Notes under the pieces: model-generated
The model's input: only the letters and a program-made list of their open reading frames with translations
The model's database searches: none
Told to the model about the DNA's origin: nothing
From: Pseudomonas viridiflava
GTDB lineage: Bacteria; Pseudomonadota; Gammaproteobacteria; Pseudomonadales; Pseudomonadaceae
Direction of reading: 5' to 3'
DNA length: 64,000 nucleotides
Assembly: GCF_900580865.1 (NCBI RefSeq)
Contig: NZ_UTBZ01000001.1
Span: 604,716 to 668,715, forward strand
Shown: positions 35,719-44,811 of the stretch, one piece after another
How the letters are laid out: each line of letters begins with the position of its first letter
Numbering within the stretch: the first letter of the stretch is position 1
Made by a program: the position numbers and the translations under genes

Positions 35719-37746
35719 TCAAGCCGGCACAGGTGCGAAAAGATCAGCGCGCAGCGGTTGGCCGAGAAAGGTTTGCAGTGCACTCGGCAGCGAAGTCGCA
35801 TCTCCGGAGAAGAACGCTTCACGCAAGTCCCGGCCCGTTTGGGAGTTGAACGCGCCGTCGCGCGCAATGCGTTTGAACGCTTCAGTCGCCAGGACGCCAG
35901 ACCATTTGTAGGCGTAGACCGAGGCTTCGTAACCAGTCACCAGGTAATCAAAGCTGTTTGCCAACCGGCAGTAGGCTGGCAGTTGCAGTGCGGGTGTTTT
36001 CTCCTGCACCGCTTCAAAGCAGTCTTGAATGCTGCGGTCATCCACCGCGCTGCGGTGCAATTCAAGATCCAGTAATGCGTCCTGCAGCAGACTGGCGGTA
36101 TCGCGACTGGTGTGAGCCGCGATGACCGCCAGCGCCGATGCCATGCGTGCGCTGCTCAAAGGCTCACCGCTTTGGTAATGGCAGGATAACCACAGCAGCA
36201 GCTCGGCAGACATGGCGAACTGCTCGTAGAGTTGCCCGGCAAACTCCCCCGTATCCCGTCCCAGTTGAGAAATTCCGGACAGGTTATGGTGGGGGGAGCG
36301 GGTCAAAACCTGCTGCAGGCAGTGGCCGAATTCATGGAATAACACCCGCAGATCTTTGTGTGATAGCAGGCAAGGATGCTCCGCTGTGGCGCGTGGAAAA
36401 TTGCAGTGAAGTACGGCGATCGGCAGGGTCGGCCGACCTTCGGCATTGATACGGCGATTGCGCAGGGTGTTGGTCCAGGCAAAGTCGGGAGCGTCCTCGC
36501 GATGGAACGGGTCAATGTAGATGTGCCCGATGACTTGTCCGTATTCGCTGACTTCCAGCAGTTGCACCTGATCGTGCCAATGGTTGAGATCACTCCGCTC
36601 CGTGAACCTGATACCGAACAGGTGTTCGTTGAACCGACAGAATCGGCGCAACGTTTCTTCCAGCGGAAAATACTGGCGCAGGCCTTTCAGTGTGTGTTCC
36701 GAACGTTGCTGGCGAAACTGTTCGGCAAAAAAATCGTGGTCCCAGGCGTGGAGTTCGCTGATGCCTTGAGTCGCGGCAAACGTCTGCAGTTCTCGCATGT
36801 CCTGTTCCAGCGTCGTATTGTTTTGCGCGATCTGCTGGTGCAAAAAATACTCGACCTGAGCAGGAGAGGCGGCCATATGCGTGGAAAGCTGCAGTTGGGC
36901 AAAATTGCCGAAGCCTAACAAACGGGCTTTTTCATGGCGCAGCGCGAGCAACTTCTTCAGGACAGGAGCGTTGTTGAACTGATCGGCATGCGGGCCCTGA
37001 TCGGATGCCCGTGTGCAGTACGCGGCGAAATACTCCTCACGCAAATCGCGGTTGCGCGCATGTTTCATGAGGGTTTCGAAGGTGTTTCGATCCAGCGTCA
37101 GCAACCAGCCGCTTTGCCCGGCTTCGCGCGCGTTGAGCGCAAGGTGTTCCTTGAAGGCGGCTGAAAGCCCGTCGAGTAGCGCCTCCTCATCAATCCGTTT
37201 GCTCCAGGCGGCGTTGGCGAGTTCCAGGTTAATCAGAAACATCTGCTCTTGGTGATTGATGTCGAGATTCACCTTGGCCAGTTGCTGTTGCTGTTCGCCA
37301 GGCAACTCGATACCCGACAGGCGCAACGCGCGCAGGGTCTTGGCCAGAGAGGCTTGGCGATAGTGATCGAAACTGTCTGCGATCGAACTGTTTTGCAAAC
37401 GCTGGTAAGCGCGGTACAGATCTTGATTGGCAAATTTCTGCGTCCGATAGCGCGCAGCGGTGATGCTGCACAGGGCACTTTGTTGTATCCAGTCGACATC
37501 GTCTGGTTTGACGGTAGAGAGCAAGTCAATGATGCCCATGGTTTCCATCAGCCGCGCATCGGCTTCGTCCATGGCCAGCACCAGATCATCCCAGTTGGGG
37601 TGATCGGTCTGACTGGCAATCAGTTCGGCGATGATTCGCTGGTTATAGGTCACGATGGCATCGATTGCGGGCGCGAGGTGCTCGGCGCGTACGTCGGACC
37701 AGGCTGGCAAAGTCCAGCGTTGCAGCAGGGGATTGTTAGGGGGCAT
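35719..37746 (-). CDS. Diverged M3 family oligopeptidase (PrlC paralogue)
   Basis: 675 residues, alignable end to end with PrlC encoded just upstream (LLQRWTLPAW against LLQSYDLPPF; AAYCTRASDQGP in both). Zinc site HEFGH at 471-475 and Glu501 are kept. However, the region corresponding to PrlC FAHIFAGGYAAGYYSYKW reads FDYLVTGYEASVYAYKW: the transition-state His is Tyr601, one Tyr is Val, and one residue is missing. Activity may therefore be altered. Probably cytoplasmic. It is preceded by yheV on the same strand with a 112-base gap. Confidence 0.88.
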   Translation of the reverse strand: MPPNNPLLQRWTLPAWSDVRAEHLAPAIDAIVTYNQRIIAELIASQTDHPNWDDLVLAMDEADARLMETMGIIDLLSTVKPDDVDWIQQSALCSITAARYRTQKFANQDLYRAYQRLQNSSIADSFDHYRQASLAKTLRALRLSGIELPGEQQQQLAKVNLDINHQEQMFLINLELANAAWSKRIDEEALLDGLSAAFKEHLALNAREAGQSGWLLTLDRNTFETLMKHARNRDLREEYFAAYCTRASDQGPHADQFNNAPVLKKLLALRHEKARLLGFGNFAQLQLSTHMAASPAQVEYFLHQQIAQNNTTLEQDMRELQTFAATQGISELHAWDHDFFAEQFRQQRSEHTLKGLRQYFPLEETLRRFCRFNEHLFGIRFTERSDLNHWHDQVQLLEVSEYGQVIGHIYIDPFHREDAPDFAWTNTLRNRRINAEGRPTLPIAVLHCNFPRATAEHPCLLSHKDLRVLFHEFGHCLQQVLTRSPHHNLSGISQLGRDTGEFAGQLYEQFAMSAELLLWLSCHYQSGEPLSSARMASALAVIAAHTSRDTASLLQDALLDLELHRSAVDDRSIQDCFEAVQEKTPALQLPAYCRLANSFDYLVTGYEASVYAYKWSGVLATEAFKRIARDGAFNSQTGRDLREAFFSGDATSLPSALQTFLGQPLRADLFAPVPA

Positions 37747-37858
37747 GGCGTCTTCCTTGACCGTAGGCTGAAAAAATCAGCCTACGCTGGAAGCGCGAGG
37801 GTAAAGCGGTAAATAGCTACCACCTTCCACCAGGGATTCGGTGCAAGGTGGGCGCGAC

Positions 37859-38152
37859 TCAATGTTGCTCGTCGGGCTTTTTCTTCAGCTTTGGATTGGG
37901 GAAGAACTGTACGGCCTGCACGGTCTTGTCCGGCGCAGGTTTGTTCAGCGCGCTGGTGTTGACCCGCGTGCCCAGTTCTTTCGGCACCGACAGCCCTTGC
38001 TCGTTGAGCGTGTCCGAGTAACCGCAGGCCACGCATTCGCGGTGCGGCACGCTGTCCTCGTTCCACATCATCAGTTTGTCCGGCTCACTGCACGCCGGGC
38101 AGACCGCCCCGGCGATAAAGCGTTTCTTGGTAATCACAGGCCCCTCACTCAT
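37859..38152 (-). CDS. YheV family zinc-ribbon protein
   Basis: 97 residues with a zinc ribbon CPAC-x19-CVAC (residues 18-44) and a basic, proline-containing tail. Matches the YheV family of short putative metal-binding proteins that accompany prlC. It starts inside the last 4 bases of prlC (ATGA-type overlap), so it is translationally coupled. Function unknown. Confidence 0.85.
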   Translation of the reverse strand: MSEGPVITKKRFIAGAVCPACSEPDKLMMWNEDSVPHRECVACGYSDTLNEQGLSVPKELGTRVNTSALNKPAPDKTVQAVQFFPNPKLKKKPDEQH

Positions 38153-40200
38153 GCTGCCGCGTCCTCACTCAGACCGCTGTGGCGCAACAGTGCGTCAATT
38201 GACGGCTCACGGCCACGGAAGTCGACGAACAGCACCATCGGTGCCTGCGAACCACCACGCGCCAGAATGGCTTCGCGGAAAGCACGACCGGTTTCAGCGT
38301 TGAGCACGCCGTCTTCTTCGAACTTCGAGAAGGCATCTGCCGACAACACTTCAGCCCACTTGTAGCTGTAGTAACCCGCCGCATAACCGCCGGCGAAGAT
38401 GTGCGCAAAGCTGTTGGGGAAGCGGTTGTAGGCCGGCGGACGCATCACCGACACTTCGTCACGCACGCCTTCGAGCACTTGCAGCACGCTGCGGCCGTCA
38501 CCGTGGGTGGCGTGCAGTTCGAAGTCGAACAGCGAGAACTCCAGCTGACGGACCATCATCAGGCCGGACTGGAAATTCTTCGCCGCGAGCATTTTTTCCA
38601 GCAGGTCCTGCGGCAGCGGCTCGCCGCTTTCGTAGTGACCGGAAATCAGCGCGAGGCCTTCCGGCTCCCAGCACCAGTTTTCCATGAACTGGCTTGGCAG
38701 CTCGACCGCGTCCCACGCCACACCGTTGATGCCGGAAACGCCGGCGTGATCAACGCGGGTCAGCAAGTGATGCAAACCATGCCCGAATTCGTGGAACAGC
38801 GTGGTCACTTCATCGTGGGTCAGCAGCGCAGGCTTGCCGCTGTCGGCCGGGGTGAAGTTGCACACCAGATTGGCCACCGGGCTTTGCAGCACGCCGTCGA
38901 CAGTGCGGCGGCGGTCGCGGGCGCCGTCCATCCAGGCACCGCCACGCTTGTTGGCGCGGGCATAGAGGTCGAAGAAGAAACGACCAACGTGCTGGCCGTT
39001 TTCCTTGATTTCGAACAGGCGTACGTCCGGGTGCCAGGTATCGAAGCCTTTCTGTTCGGCGATCTCGATGCCGTACAGACGTTGAACGATGGCGAACAGA
39101 CCGCCCAGCACTTTGTCGATCGGGAAGTAGGCGCGCAGGGTTTCCTGGGCGACGCTGTAGCGTTGTTCACGCAACTTCTCGCCGTAGAAACCGCTGTCCC
39201 AGCTTTGCAGATCCGCGCAGCCCTGTTCGGCGGCGTAGGCGCGTAGCTGTTGCAGATCCTGTGCAGCGAACGGCTTGCTGCGTTTGGCCAGATCACGCAG
39301 GAAGCTCAGCACCTGATCGCTGGACTCGGCCATTTTCGTGGCCAGGCTCAGCTCGGAGAAGCTGGCGAAACCCAGCAATTTGGCCAATTCCTGACGCAGG
39401 CCGAGGATCTCTTCCATCACCGGGCCGTTGTCGTTCTGACCGGCGTTCGGGCCTTGATCTGAGGCGCGGGTGCAGTAGGCGGCGTAGACTTCTTCGCGCA
39501 GCGCACGGTCTTGCGCATAGGTCATCACCGCGTAGTAGCTCGGGAATTCCAGGGTGATCAGCCAGCCATCGAGGCCTTTGGCTTGTGCGGCAGCCGCCAT
39601 TTGCGCCTTGGCCGAATCGGTCAGGCCGGCGAGGGCGGCTTCGTCGCTGACGTGTTTGGTCCACGCCTGCGTGGCGTCGAGCAGTTGATTGGAGAAGCGG
39701 CTGCCCAGCTCGGACAGTTTGCTCTGCACTTCGGCATAGCGCTTTTGCTCGGCTTCCGGCAGGTCGATACCCGACAGCCGGAAGTCACGCAGGGCGTGTT
39801 CCAGAATAGTCTTTTGCGCCACATCGAAACCGGCAGCTTCCGGGCTGTTGGCCAGCGCTTCATAGGCCTGGAACAGTTCGCGGTTCTGGCCCATCTCGGT
39901 GGAGTAGGCGCTCAAGGCTGGCAGGCACGACTCGTAGGCTTCGCGCAGTTCGGCGCTGTTGCACACGGCGTTGAGGTGGCTGACCGGGCTCCAGGCGGCG
40001 CCGAGGCGGTCATTGAGTTCGTCCATCGCCAGTACCAGGCCGGCCCAAGTCGGGTTCTGAACCTGAGTCTTGAGAATTTCGGCGATGGCGGCGCGGTTGT
40101 CGGCCAGGATCGTTTCGATGGCGGGCAGGACGTGTTCGGCACGGATCGTGGAGAACGGTGGCAGGTCGTAGGACTGCAGCAGAGGGTTGTTCACGCTCAC
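38149..40200 (-). CDS. prlC: Oligopeptidase A (M3 metallopeptidase)
   Basis: 683 residues from GTG 40200, giving MSVNNPLLQSYDLPPF, the usual family start; AAGG lies 8 bases before it, and a GTG three codons earlier is the alternative. HEFGH at 470-474 and Glu500 bind zinc; FAHIFAGGYAAGYYSYKW keeps the substrate-side His and Tyr residues. It degrades signal peptides and other short peptides in the cytoplasm. Divergent from the gamma carbonic anhydrase gene, coupled to yheV. Confidence 0.96.
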   Translation of the reverse strand: MSVNNPLLQSYDLPPFSTIRAEHVLPAIETILADNRAAIAEILKTQVQNPTWAGLVLAMDELNDRLGAAWSPVSHLNAVCNSAELREAYESCLPALSAYSTEMGQNRELFQAYEALANSPEAAGFDVAQKTILEHALRDFRLSGIDLPEAEQKRYAEVQSKLSELGSRFSNQLLDATQAWTKHVSDEAALAGLTDSAKAQMAAAAQAKGLDGWLITLEFPSYYAVMTYAQDRALREEVYAAYCTRASDQGPNAGQNDNGPVMEEILGLRQELAKLLGFASFSELSLATKMAESSDQVLSFLRDLAKRSKPFAAQDLQQLRAYAAEQGCADLQSWDSGFYGEKLREQRYSVAQETLRAYFPIDKVLGGLFAIVQRLYGIEIAEQKGFDTWHPDVRLFEIKENGQHVGRFFFDLYARANKRGGAWMDGARDRRRTVDGVLQSPVANLVCNFTPADSGKPALLTHDEVTTLFHEFGHGLHHLLTRVDHAGVSGINGVAWDAVELPSQFMENWCWEPEGLALISGHYESGEPLPQDLLEKMLAAKNFQSGLMMVRQLEFSLFDFELHATHGDGRSVLQVLEGVRDEVSVMRPPAYNRFPNSFAHIFAGGYAAGYYSYKWAEVLSADAFSKFEEDGVLNAETGRAFREAILARGGSQAPMVLFVDFRGREPSIDALLRHSGLSEDAAA

Positions 40201-40288
40201 GGTTGGCACCTTGGCTGGGGAAACATTGCCCCATCTTAATTACAATCGGCATTCACCGCAGCTATCGGCGACAGAGAGAGAAATTATC

Positions 40289-40834
40289 GTGTCCGTTCGC
40301 AAGTACCAGAATCACACCCCCAGCCTGAGCAAAGGCGCGTTTGTCGACGCCTCGGCGGTGGTCATCGGCGACGTCGAAATCGGCGAAGACAGCTCGGTCT
40401 GGCCGCTGACCGTGATCCGTGGCGACATGCACCGCATCCGCATCGGTGCGCGCACCAGCGTCCAGGACGGTTGCGTGTTGCACATCACCCACGCCGGCCC
40501 GTTCAACCCGGACGGTTTCCCGCTGCTGATCGGCGATGACGTGACCATCGCCCACAAAGTCATGCTGCATGGCTGTACTGTCGGCAGTCGCGTGTTGATC
40601 GGCATGGGCAGCATTGTCATGGACGGTGCGGTGGTCGAGGACGACGTGATCATCGGCGCTGGCAGCCTGGTGCCGCCGGGCAAACGTCTGCAAAGTGGCT
40701 TCCTTTATGTGGGTAGCCCGGTGAAGCAGGTGCGTCCGCTCACCGACAAGGAACAAGCCTTCTTCACTTACAGCGCGGCGAACTACGTGAAGCTCAAGGA
40801 CCTGCATCTGGCCGAAGGCTACGACACACTCTGA
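40289..40834 (+). CDS. Gamma carbonic anhydrase family protein
   Basis: 181 residues from GTG 40289 (AGAGAGA upstream); the ATG 34 codons earlier lies inside the prlC promoter and is unlikely. Left-handed beta helix built of hexapeptide repeats; the three zinc histidines are His65 (LHITHAG), His89 (IAHKV) and His94 (MLHGC). Likely carbonic anhydrase or acetyltransferase-fold protein (PA0066-like). Followed after 29 bases by the HAD gene. Confidence 0.9.
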   Translation: MSVRKYQNHTPSLSKGAFVDASAVVIGDVEIGEDSSVWPLTVIRGDMHRIRIGARTSVQDGCVLHITHAGPFNPDGFPLLIGDDVTIAHKVMLHGCTVGSRVLIGMGSIVMDGAVVEDDVIIGAGSLVPPGKRLQSGFLYVGSPVKQVRPLTDKEQAFFTYSAANYVKLKDLHLAEGYDTL

Positions 40835-40863
40835 ATCGAATTCGCGACTGCTCAGGAATACCC

Positions 40864-41514
40864 ATGCATTACCAAACCGTACTGTTCGACCTCGATGGCA
40901 CCCTGACCGACCCGCGTGAGGGCATCACCCGTTCCATCCAGTTCGCCCTTGCCAAACTCGGTATCGATGAGCCGGATCTGACTAAACTCGAGCACTTCAT
41001 CGGCCCGCCGCTGTTGCAGGCGTTTATGCAGTTCTATGAGTTTGATGAGGCCAAGGCGTGGCAGGCGGTGAATTTCTACCGCGAGCGCTTCAAGGTCACT
41101 GGCCTGTATGAAAACCGTGTGTTTGATGGTGTCACGCCTTTATTGGAAACCCTGAGCGGGCAGGGACGGCAGCTGTATATCGCCACTTCAAAGCCGTGGG
41201 AATTTGCTCGCGAGATTGCCCGGCACTTTGATTTTGCCCGGCACTTCAAGGTGATCTATGGCAGCGAGCTGGACGGCACGCGGACCAACAAGGTTGAGCT
41301 GATTGCGCATCTGATCAAGGAAGAAGGACTGGATCCGTCGGATACGCTGATGATCGGTGATCGCAAGCATGACCTGATCGGGGCGCGCAGCAATGGCTTG
41401 GATGCAGCGGCGGTCGGTTACGGGTTTGGCAGCTTTGAAGAGTTGAATGCCGAAGCGCCGGCTTATCACTTTGAAACGCTGGACGCGCTGCATCAGGCGT
41501 TTCTGCGGCGCTGA
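40864..41514 (+). CDS. HAD-superfamily phosphatase (phosphoglycolate phosphatase-like)
   Basis: 216 residues. Motif I FDLDGTLTDP (Asp9, Asp11), cap domain 17-80, motif II IATSKP, motif III Lys in TNKVELI, motif IV MIGDRKHDLIGA. This is the Gph/PGP-like subfamily that cleaves small phosphate monoesters in the cytoplasm; the exact substrate cannot be read from the sequence. Probably an operon with the gamma carbonic anhydrase gene. Confidence 0.9.
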   Translation: MHYQTVLFDLDGTLTDPREGITRSIQFALAKLGIDEPDLTKLEHFIGPPLLQAFMQFYEFDEAKAWQAVNFYRERFKVTGLYENRVFDGVTPLLETLSGQGRQLYIATSKPWEFAREIARHFDFARHFKVIYGSELDGTRTNKVELIAHLIKEEGLDPSDTLMIGDRKHDLIGARSNGLDAAAVGYGFGSFEELNAEAPAYHFETLDALHQAFLRR

Positions 41515-41524
41515 TCAGATTGCT

Positions 41525-41589
41525 ATCGCGAGCAGGCTCACTCCTGCATTTGGAACGCATTCCCCTGTAGGAGTGAGCCTGCTCGCGAT
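41525..41589. repeat. REP inverted pair, TAGGAGTGAGCC subtype
   Basis: Reverse copy 41525-41548 and forward copy 41566-41589 with the variant outer stem TAGGAGTGAGCC. Lies in the convergent gap after the HAD gene. Confidence 0.9.
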
Positions 41590-41607
41590 GACTTACTCCC
41601 AATCAAC

Positions 41608-42690
41608 TCAACTGTTTGGATCTGCCAACATTTTCAATGCCGCCTTACGCTCAGCCACCGGCAACCCACCCAGCCGCTCAACCTGCGCATAAAACGTCAG
41701 CCAATCCCCCCCAACCTGCCTGAACAACGCCGCAAACGCCGGCACCCACTGGTCATAAAGCCCAAACGGCAACAACCGCGCATTGTTCAGCGGCGCATTC
41801 ACCCAGGCGTCATAACGCTTGTCCCCGGCCCACTGGCTGTCCCTCACTACCCGATAATCGCGGCGAAACCGCTCGAACTCGGCCGCTTTGCGTTCGCGCA
41901 TCTGCTCAACCGGCAATGGCTGCGCATAGAGCTTCTCCAGCCGTGAGCGGGTATCGAGTACCAACTCAATAAACTGATCGCGCTGCTTCAGCCGTGAGTC
42001 GGTGTCTGCCGGCAACCCCCGAAACGCCCGCCACTGCCGCGTACCTTGCTGCTCGACAAACGTGGCGAAGGACTCGTTGAACTCGGTGTCATCCTTTACA
42101 TAAAAACGCTGGTGCGCCAGTTCATGAAAGATCAGCGTGGCCAGGCGCTCATCACCCCAGCCCATCATCGAATTGAGGATCGGGTCGTTGAACCAGCCGA
42201 GCGTCGAGTAAGCCTCTACGCCGCCAATTGACACGTCCATGCCCTGCAAACGCTGGATCGCCGCTTCACCGCGCGCCGCGCTCTGGCTGTAGTAACCGCG
42301 ATAGGCCACACAACCGGCAATCGGGAAGCAATGGTTCTGTGGCGTCAGGGAGAACTCCTGAGTGGCGAACACATTCCACACCACGTACGGGCGATGGATG
42401 TCGGCGTACAGGCGATAGCTCTGGTTATCCGGCAAGTGCAGATGCTCGCTGGCAAAGGCGCGGGCCTTTTGTGATTGCGCCAGATGTGCGCGCAGTGTCG
42501 CGTCGCGGCTCGGGTCGTTGATCACCTTTTCCACAGGCTCGCGCGCCTGCAGCAATTGCAGCTGACCGCTGGCCAACTGAGCGTAATAGCTGACGCTGGC
42601 GCAACCGTTGAGCAACAAAAACAACACACCCGGAAACAAAACCCGAAAAACGCGATCAAGTAACCCAAGGCTTGGAAACGGCCTGATCAA
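41608..42690 (-). CDS. Putative zinc aminopeptidase lipoprotein
   Basis: 360 residues, apparently from TTG 42690 with GGGGGA upstream. Lipobox LLNGC (Cys30) anchors it to a membrane, so the catalytic domain is periplasmic. FHELAHQRFYVKDDTEFNESF carries the HEXXH zinc motif (189-193) and a third Glu (206), the signature of the PF10023-type putative aminopeptidases. Substrate unknown. Divergent from the lipoprotein pair. Confidence 0.87.
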   Translation of the reverse strand: MIRPFPSLGLLDRVFRVLFPGVLFLLLNGCASVSYYAQLASGQLQLLQAREPVEKVINDPSRDATLRAHLAQSQKARAFASEHLHLPDNQSYRLYADIHRPYVVWNVFATQEFSLTPQNHCFPIAGCVAYRGYYSQSAARGEAAIQRLQGMDVSIGGVEAYSTLGWFNDPILNSMMGWGDERLATLIFHELAHQRFYVKDDTEFNESFATFVEQQGTRQWRAFRGLPADTDSRLKQRDQFIELVLDTRSRLEKLYAQPLPVEQMRERKAAEFERFRRDYRVVRDSQWAGDKRYDAWVNAPLNNARLLPFGLYDQWVPAFAALFRQVGGDWLTFYAQVERLGGLPVAERKAALKMLADPNS

Positions 42691-42749
42691 AATAAGAAAT
42701 CCCCCGGAGAGTCTGCCCGCAAGACTATCCCGCCTAAAGGAGCACCGCT

Positions 42750-43172
42750 ATGCGCATGTTGATGCTGTCAGGAGGCCTGTTGACGCTGGCCGGTTGTGCC
42801 GGATTCGGCATGCCCGATCCTGACCCTTCGCAAGCCTGGATCGATCTCGATGCCCGGCAACAGGATACGGCGCTGCAAGCGCTGCAAGTCGATACCCAGG
42901 CGACCGCCGATAAACGCTACTTTGAAGTGCAGCCCGGCAGCCATGAGTTGAAGGTACGTTATCAATTCCCGGTGGAGGCGACCAACATCGGTCCCGAGGC
43001 CGAGCCGCTGTGGCGCGATTGCCAGTTGAGCGTGAAATTCAAGGATTTCAACGCCGGCCAGCGTTATCAGTTGCAAGCCGGCAGTATCGGTTTCCGCCCT
43101 TGGGCCAAGCTCTATGACGAGCAGCGCAAAGTGGTAGGCCAAGGCACGCCGGCAGGCTGTCAGCGCACCTGA
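42750..43172 (+). CDS. Small lipoprotein, first of a tandem pair (PA0062-like)
   Basis: 140 residues with lipobox LAGC (Cys16). Core features are FEVQPGSHELKVRYQF and DFNAGQRYQLQAGSIGF, matched in the next gene, so the two are paralogues. A beta-rich single-domain fold is likely; function unknown. GGAG lies 9 bases before the start. Confidence 0.82.
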   Translation: MRMLMLSGGLLTLAGCAGFGMPDPDPSQAWIDLDARQQDTALQALQVDTQATADKRYFEVQPGSHELKVRYQFPVEATNIGPEAEPLWRDCQLSVKFKDFNAGQRYQLQAGSIGFRPWAKLYDEQRKVVGQGTPAGCQRT

Positions 43173-43212
43173 ACGGCGCTATGCTGAGGATTCACATCCG
43201 TGGAAATTCATC

Positions 43213-43632
43213 ATGCGCCAGTTGCTGTTGTTGCTCGCTGCCAGTCTTTTGGCCGCTTGTCAGACGCCGTTGCCCCCGGTTGATCCGCACATGGCCTGGG
43301 TCGATTTTTCAACACCCACGCCGGGCGGCAAGCTGTTGATGGCGGAGCGGCTGGATAATCGACGCCTGAACGACGGGCGTTTTTTTCAGGTAACGCCCGG
43401 CAGTCATGAGCTGCGCGTACGCTTTGATTTCGAAGTGTTCGGCGGTGGTGGCGCGCTGATGACCGGGCCGGTGGAGCGGTTGTGCTACATGTACATCCGC
43501 TATGACCATTTCGAGGCCGGCCAGCGTTACACGCTGGAGGGCCGCTCGCTGGCGTTCACCCCAAGTGCCCGGCTGTACAACGCCAAGCGCGAGATTGTCG
43601 CCGAGGACTACGACTACAACTGCATTATCTGA
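43213..43632 (+). CDS. Small lipoprotein, second of a tandem pair
   Basis: 139 residues with lipobox LAAC (Cys16). FQVTPGSHELRVRFDF and HFEAGQRYTLEGRSLAF repeat the motifs of its neighbour, with an extra Cys-containing insert near CYMYIRYD. Follows it by 40 bases and converges on a DUF1161 gene 6 bases away. Function unknown. Confidence 0.82.
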   Translation: MRQLLLLLAASLLAACQTPLPPVDPHMAWVDFSTPTPGGKLLMAERLDNRRLNDGRFFQVTPGSHELRVRFDFEVFGGGGALMTGPVERLCYMYIRYDHFEAGQRYTLEGRSLAFTPSARLYNAKREIVAEDYDYNCII

Positions 43633-43638
43633 GGCGAC

Positions 43639-43878
43639 TCAGCTGTCGTTCTTCTGATAGATGATTTTCTTGCGGCCATAATCGCAAGTGCCGACAACCA
43701 TGGCGATATCGTGTTTTGCAGCCTCTTTCTTGCTGACGATTTCCAGCGTGTAGGAGGGCACGGCTTTGGCCTGAATCTTGATTTCGATCTCTTTCTTGAG
43801 TTCTTCGCAATCTTTGGGCGCCGCAATAACAGAAGTGGCCAGTGCACTGCAGAGAATCGCCAAGCCAATACGTTTCAT
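43639..43878 (-). CDS. DUF1161 small exported protein
   Basis: 79 residues with a signal peptide (to VIAA) and the DUF1161 pattern: CEELKKEIEIKIQAK, YTLEIV, then VGTCDYGRKKIIYQ. Two cysteines, likely a periplasmic disulfide. A paralogue lies at 46070-46291. Start chosen at ATG 43878 with GGGAG 7 bases upstream. Role unknown. Confidence 0.87.
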   Translation of the reverse strand: MKRIGLAILCSALATSVIAAPKDCEELKKEIEIKIQAKAVPSYTLEIVSKKEAAKHDIAMVVGTCDYGRKKIIYQKNDS

Positions 43879-44019
43879 GAGTGAAGCTCCCTGAGGCAGC
43901 GCGCACGGGCGTGCGCTGAAGCTGCTGTCATTGATTCGACCATACTTTTACAACGAGGGTTCTGACTTCGCTCACAAGTTGTGCTGAAGGTTTAAAACCT
44001 TGGGTGATCTGCAGATTGC

Positions 44020-44115
44020 TATCGCGAGCAGGCTCACTCCTACAGGGAATCTTGGTCGCTCACAATAATTGTGTCCGCTGGAGATCAACTGTAGGAGTGA
44101 GCCTGCTCGCGATAG
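44020..44115. repeat. REP inverted pair, TAGGAGTGAGCC subtype
   Basis: Reverse copy 44020-44047 and forward copy 44089-44115, same variant as at 41525. Confidence 0.9.
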
Positions 44116-44137
44116 CGTCAGACCGATCAGCGTCGAA

Positions 44138-44569
44138 TTAGCTGACCAACGAAGCCTCAAGGGTGATCTTCGCATTCAGCACTTTCGATACCGGGCACCC
44201 TTCCTTGGCCTTATTGCTCAGCTCTTCAAACTGCGCCTGAGTCGCGCCCGGGATTTTCGCCTTGAGGATCAGCTTCACCGCGGTGATCGCGAACCCGCCA
44301 TCCACCTGATCCAGGGTCACTTCAGCCTGAGTGTCGATGCTGTCGGCCTTCAGGCCCGCATCGCCCAGAATCATCGAAAACGCCATGGAGAAACAGCCGG
44401 CGTGCGCCGCGCCGATCAGTTCTTCCGGATTGGTGCCTTTGCCTCCTTCAAAGCGGGCCTTGAAGCCGTAAGGCGCCTCTCTGAGGACACCGGTTTCAGT
44501 GGAAATCGAGCCGATGCCGGTTTTCAGATCGCCAGCCCAATGTGCGGATGCTTTCTTCACGATAGCCAT
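44138..44569 (-). CDS. osmC: OsmC family organic hydroperoxide reductase
   Basis: 143 residues. Peroxidatic Cys in HAGCFSM (about 57) and resolving Cys in EGCPVSKVL (about 124), the OsmC arrangement. Reduces lipid and organic peroxides, with lipoamide or thiols as donor, in the cytoplasm. GAGGCAG lies upstream of the ATG at 44569. Confidence 0.93.
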   Translation of the reverse strand: MAIVKKASAHWAGDLKTGIGSISTETGVLREAPYGFKARFEGGKGTNPEELIGAAHAGCFSMAFSMILGDAGLKADSIDTQAEVTLDQVDGGFAITAVKLILKAKIPGATQAQFEELSNKAKEGCPVSKVLNAKITLEASLVS

Positions 44570-44811
44570 GTCTGCCTCCTCAAGATCTGACGCGGAAACG
44601 CCGCGTCGTCGTGGTTTTTACTTGCAAGGCTTCTGAGGATAGACGCCGGAACAAAGTTCAGCCCGGCTGAATCGTTGACTTTTTTAGTAGGAAATTTCAT
44701 CACTGCTATTGAAACTCGGGTATATGCCCTCATTGCACAAAACACGCTTATGGATTTGGCAGGTTTTCGTTTGCAAGAAAAACCTGCCTCCTCACTCGGA
44801 GACGCAGGTTT

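Noticed and set aside
7709..44115. Repeated 25-30 base units as a possible CRISPR array
   Set aside because: The units are inverted pairs scattered over 36 kb with variable spacing and palindromic cores; they are REP elements and no cas genes occur.
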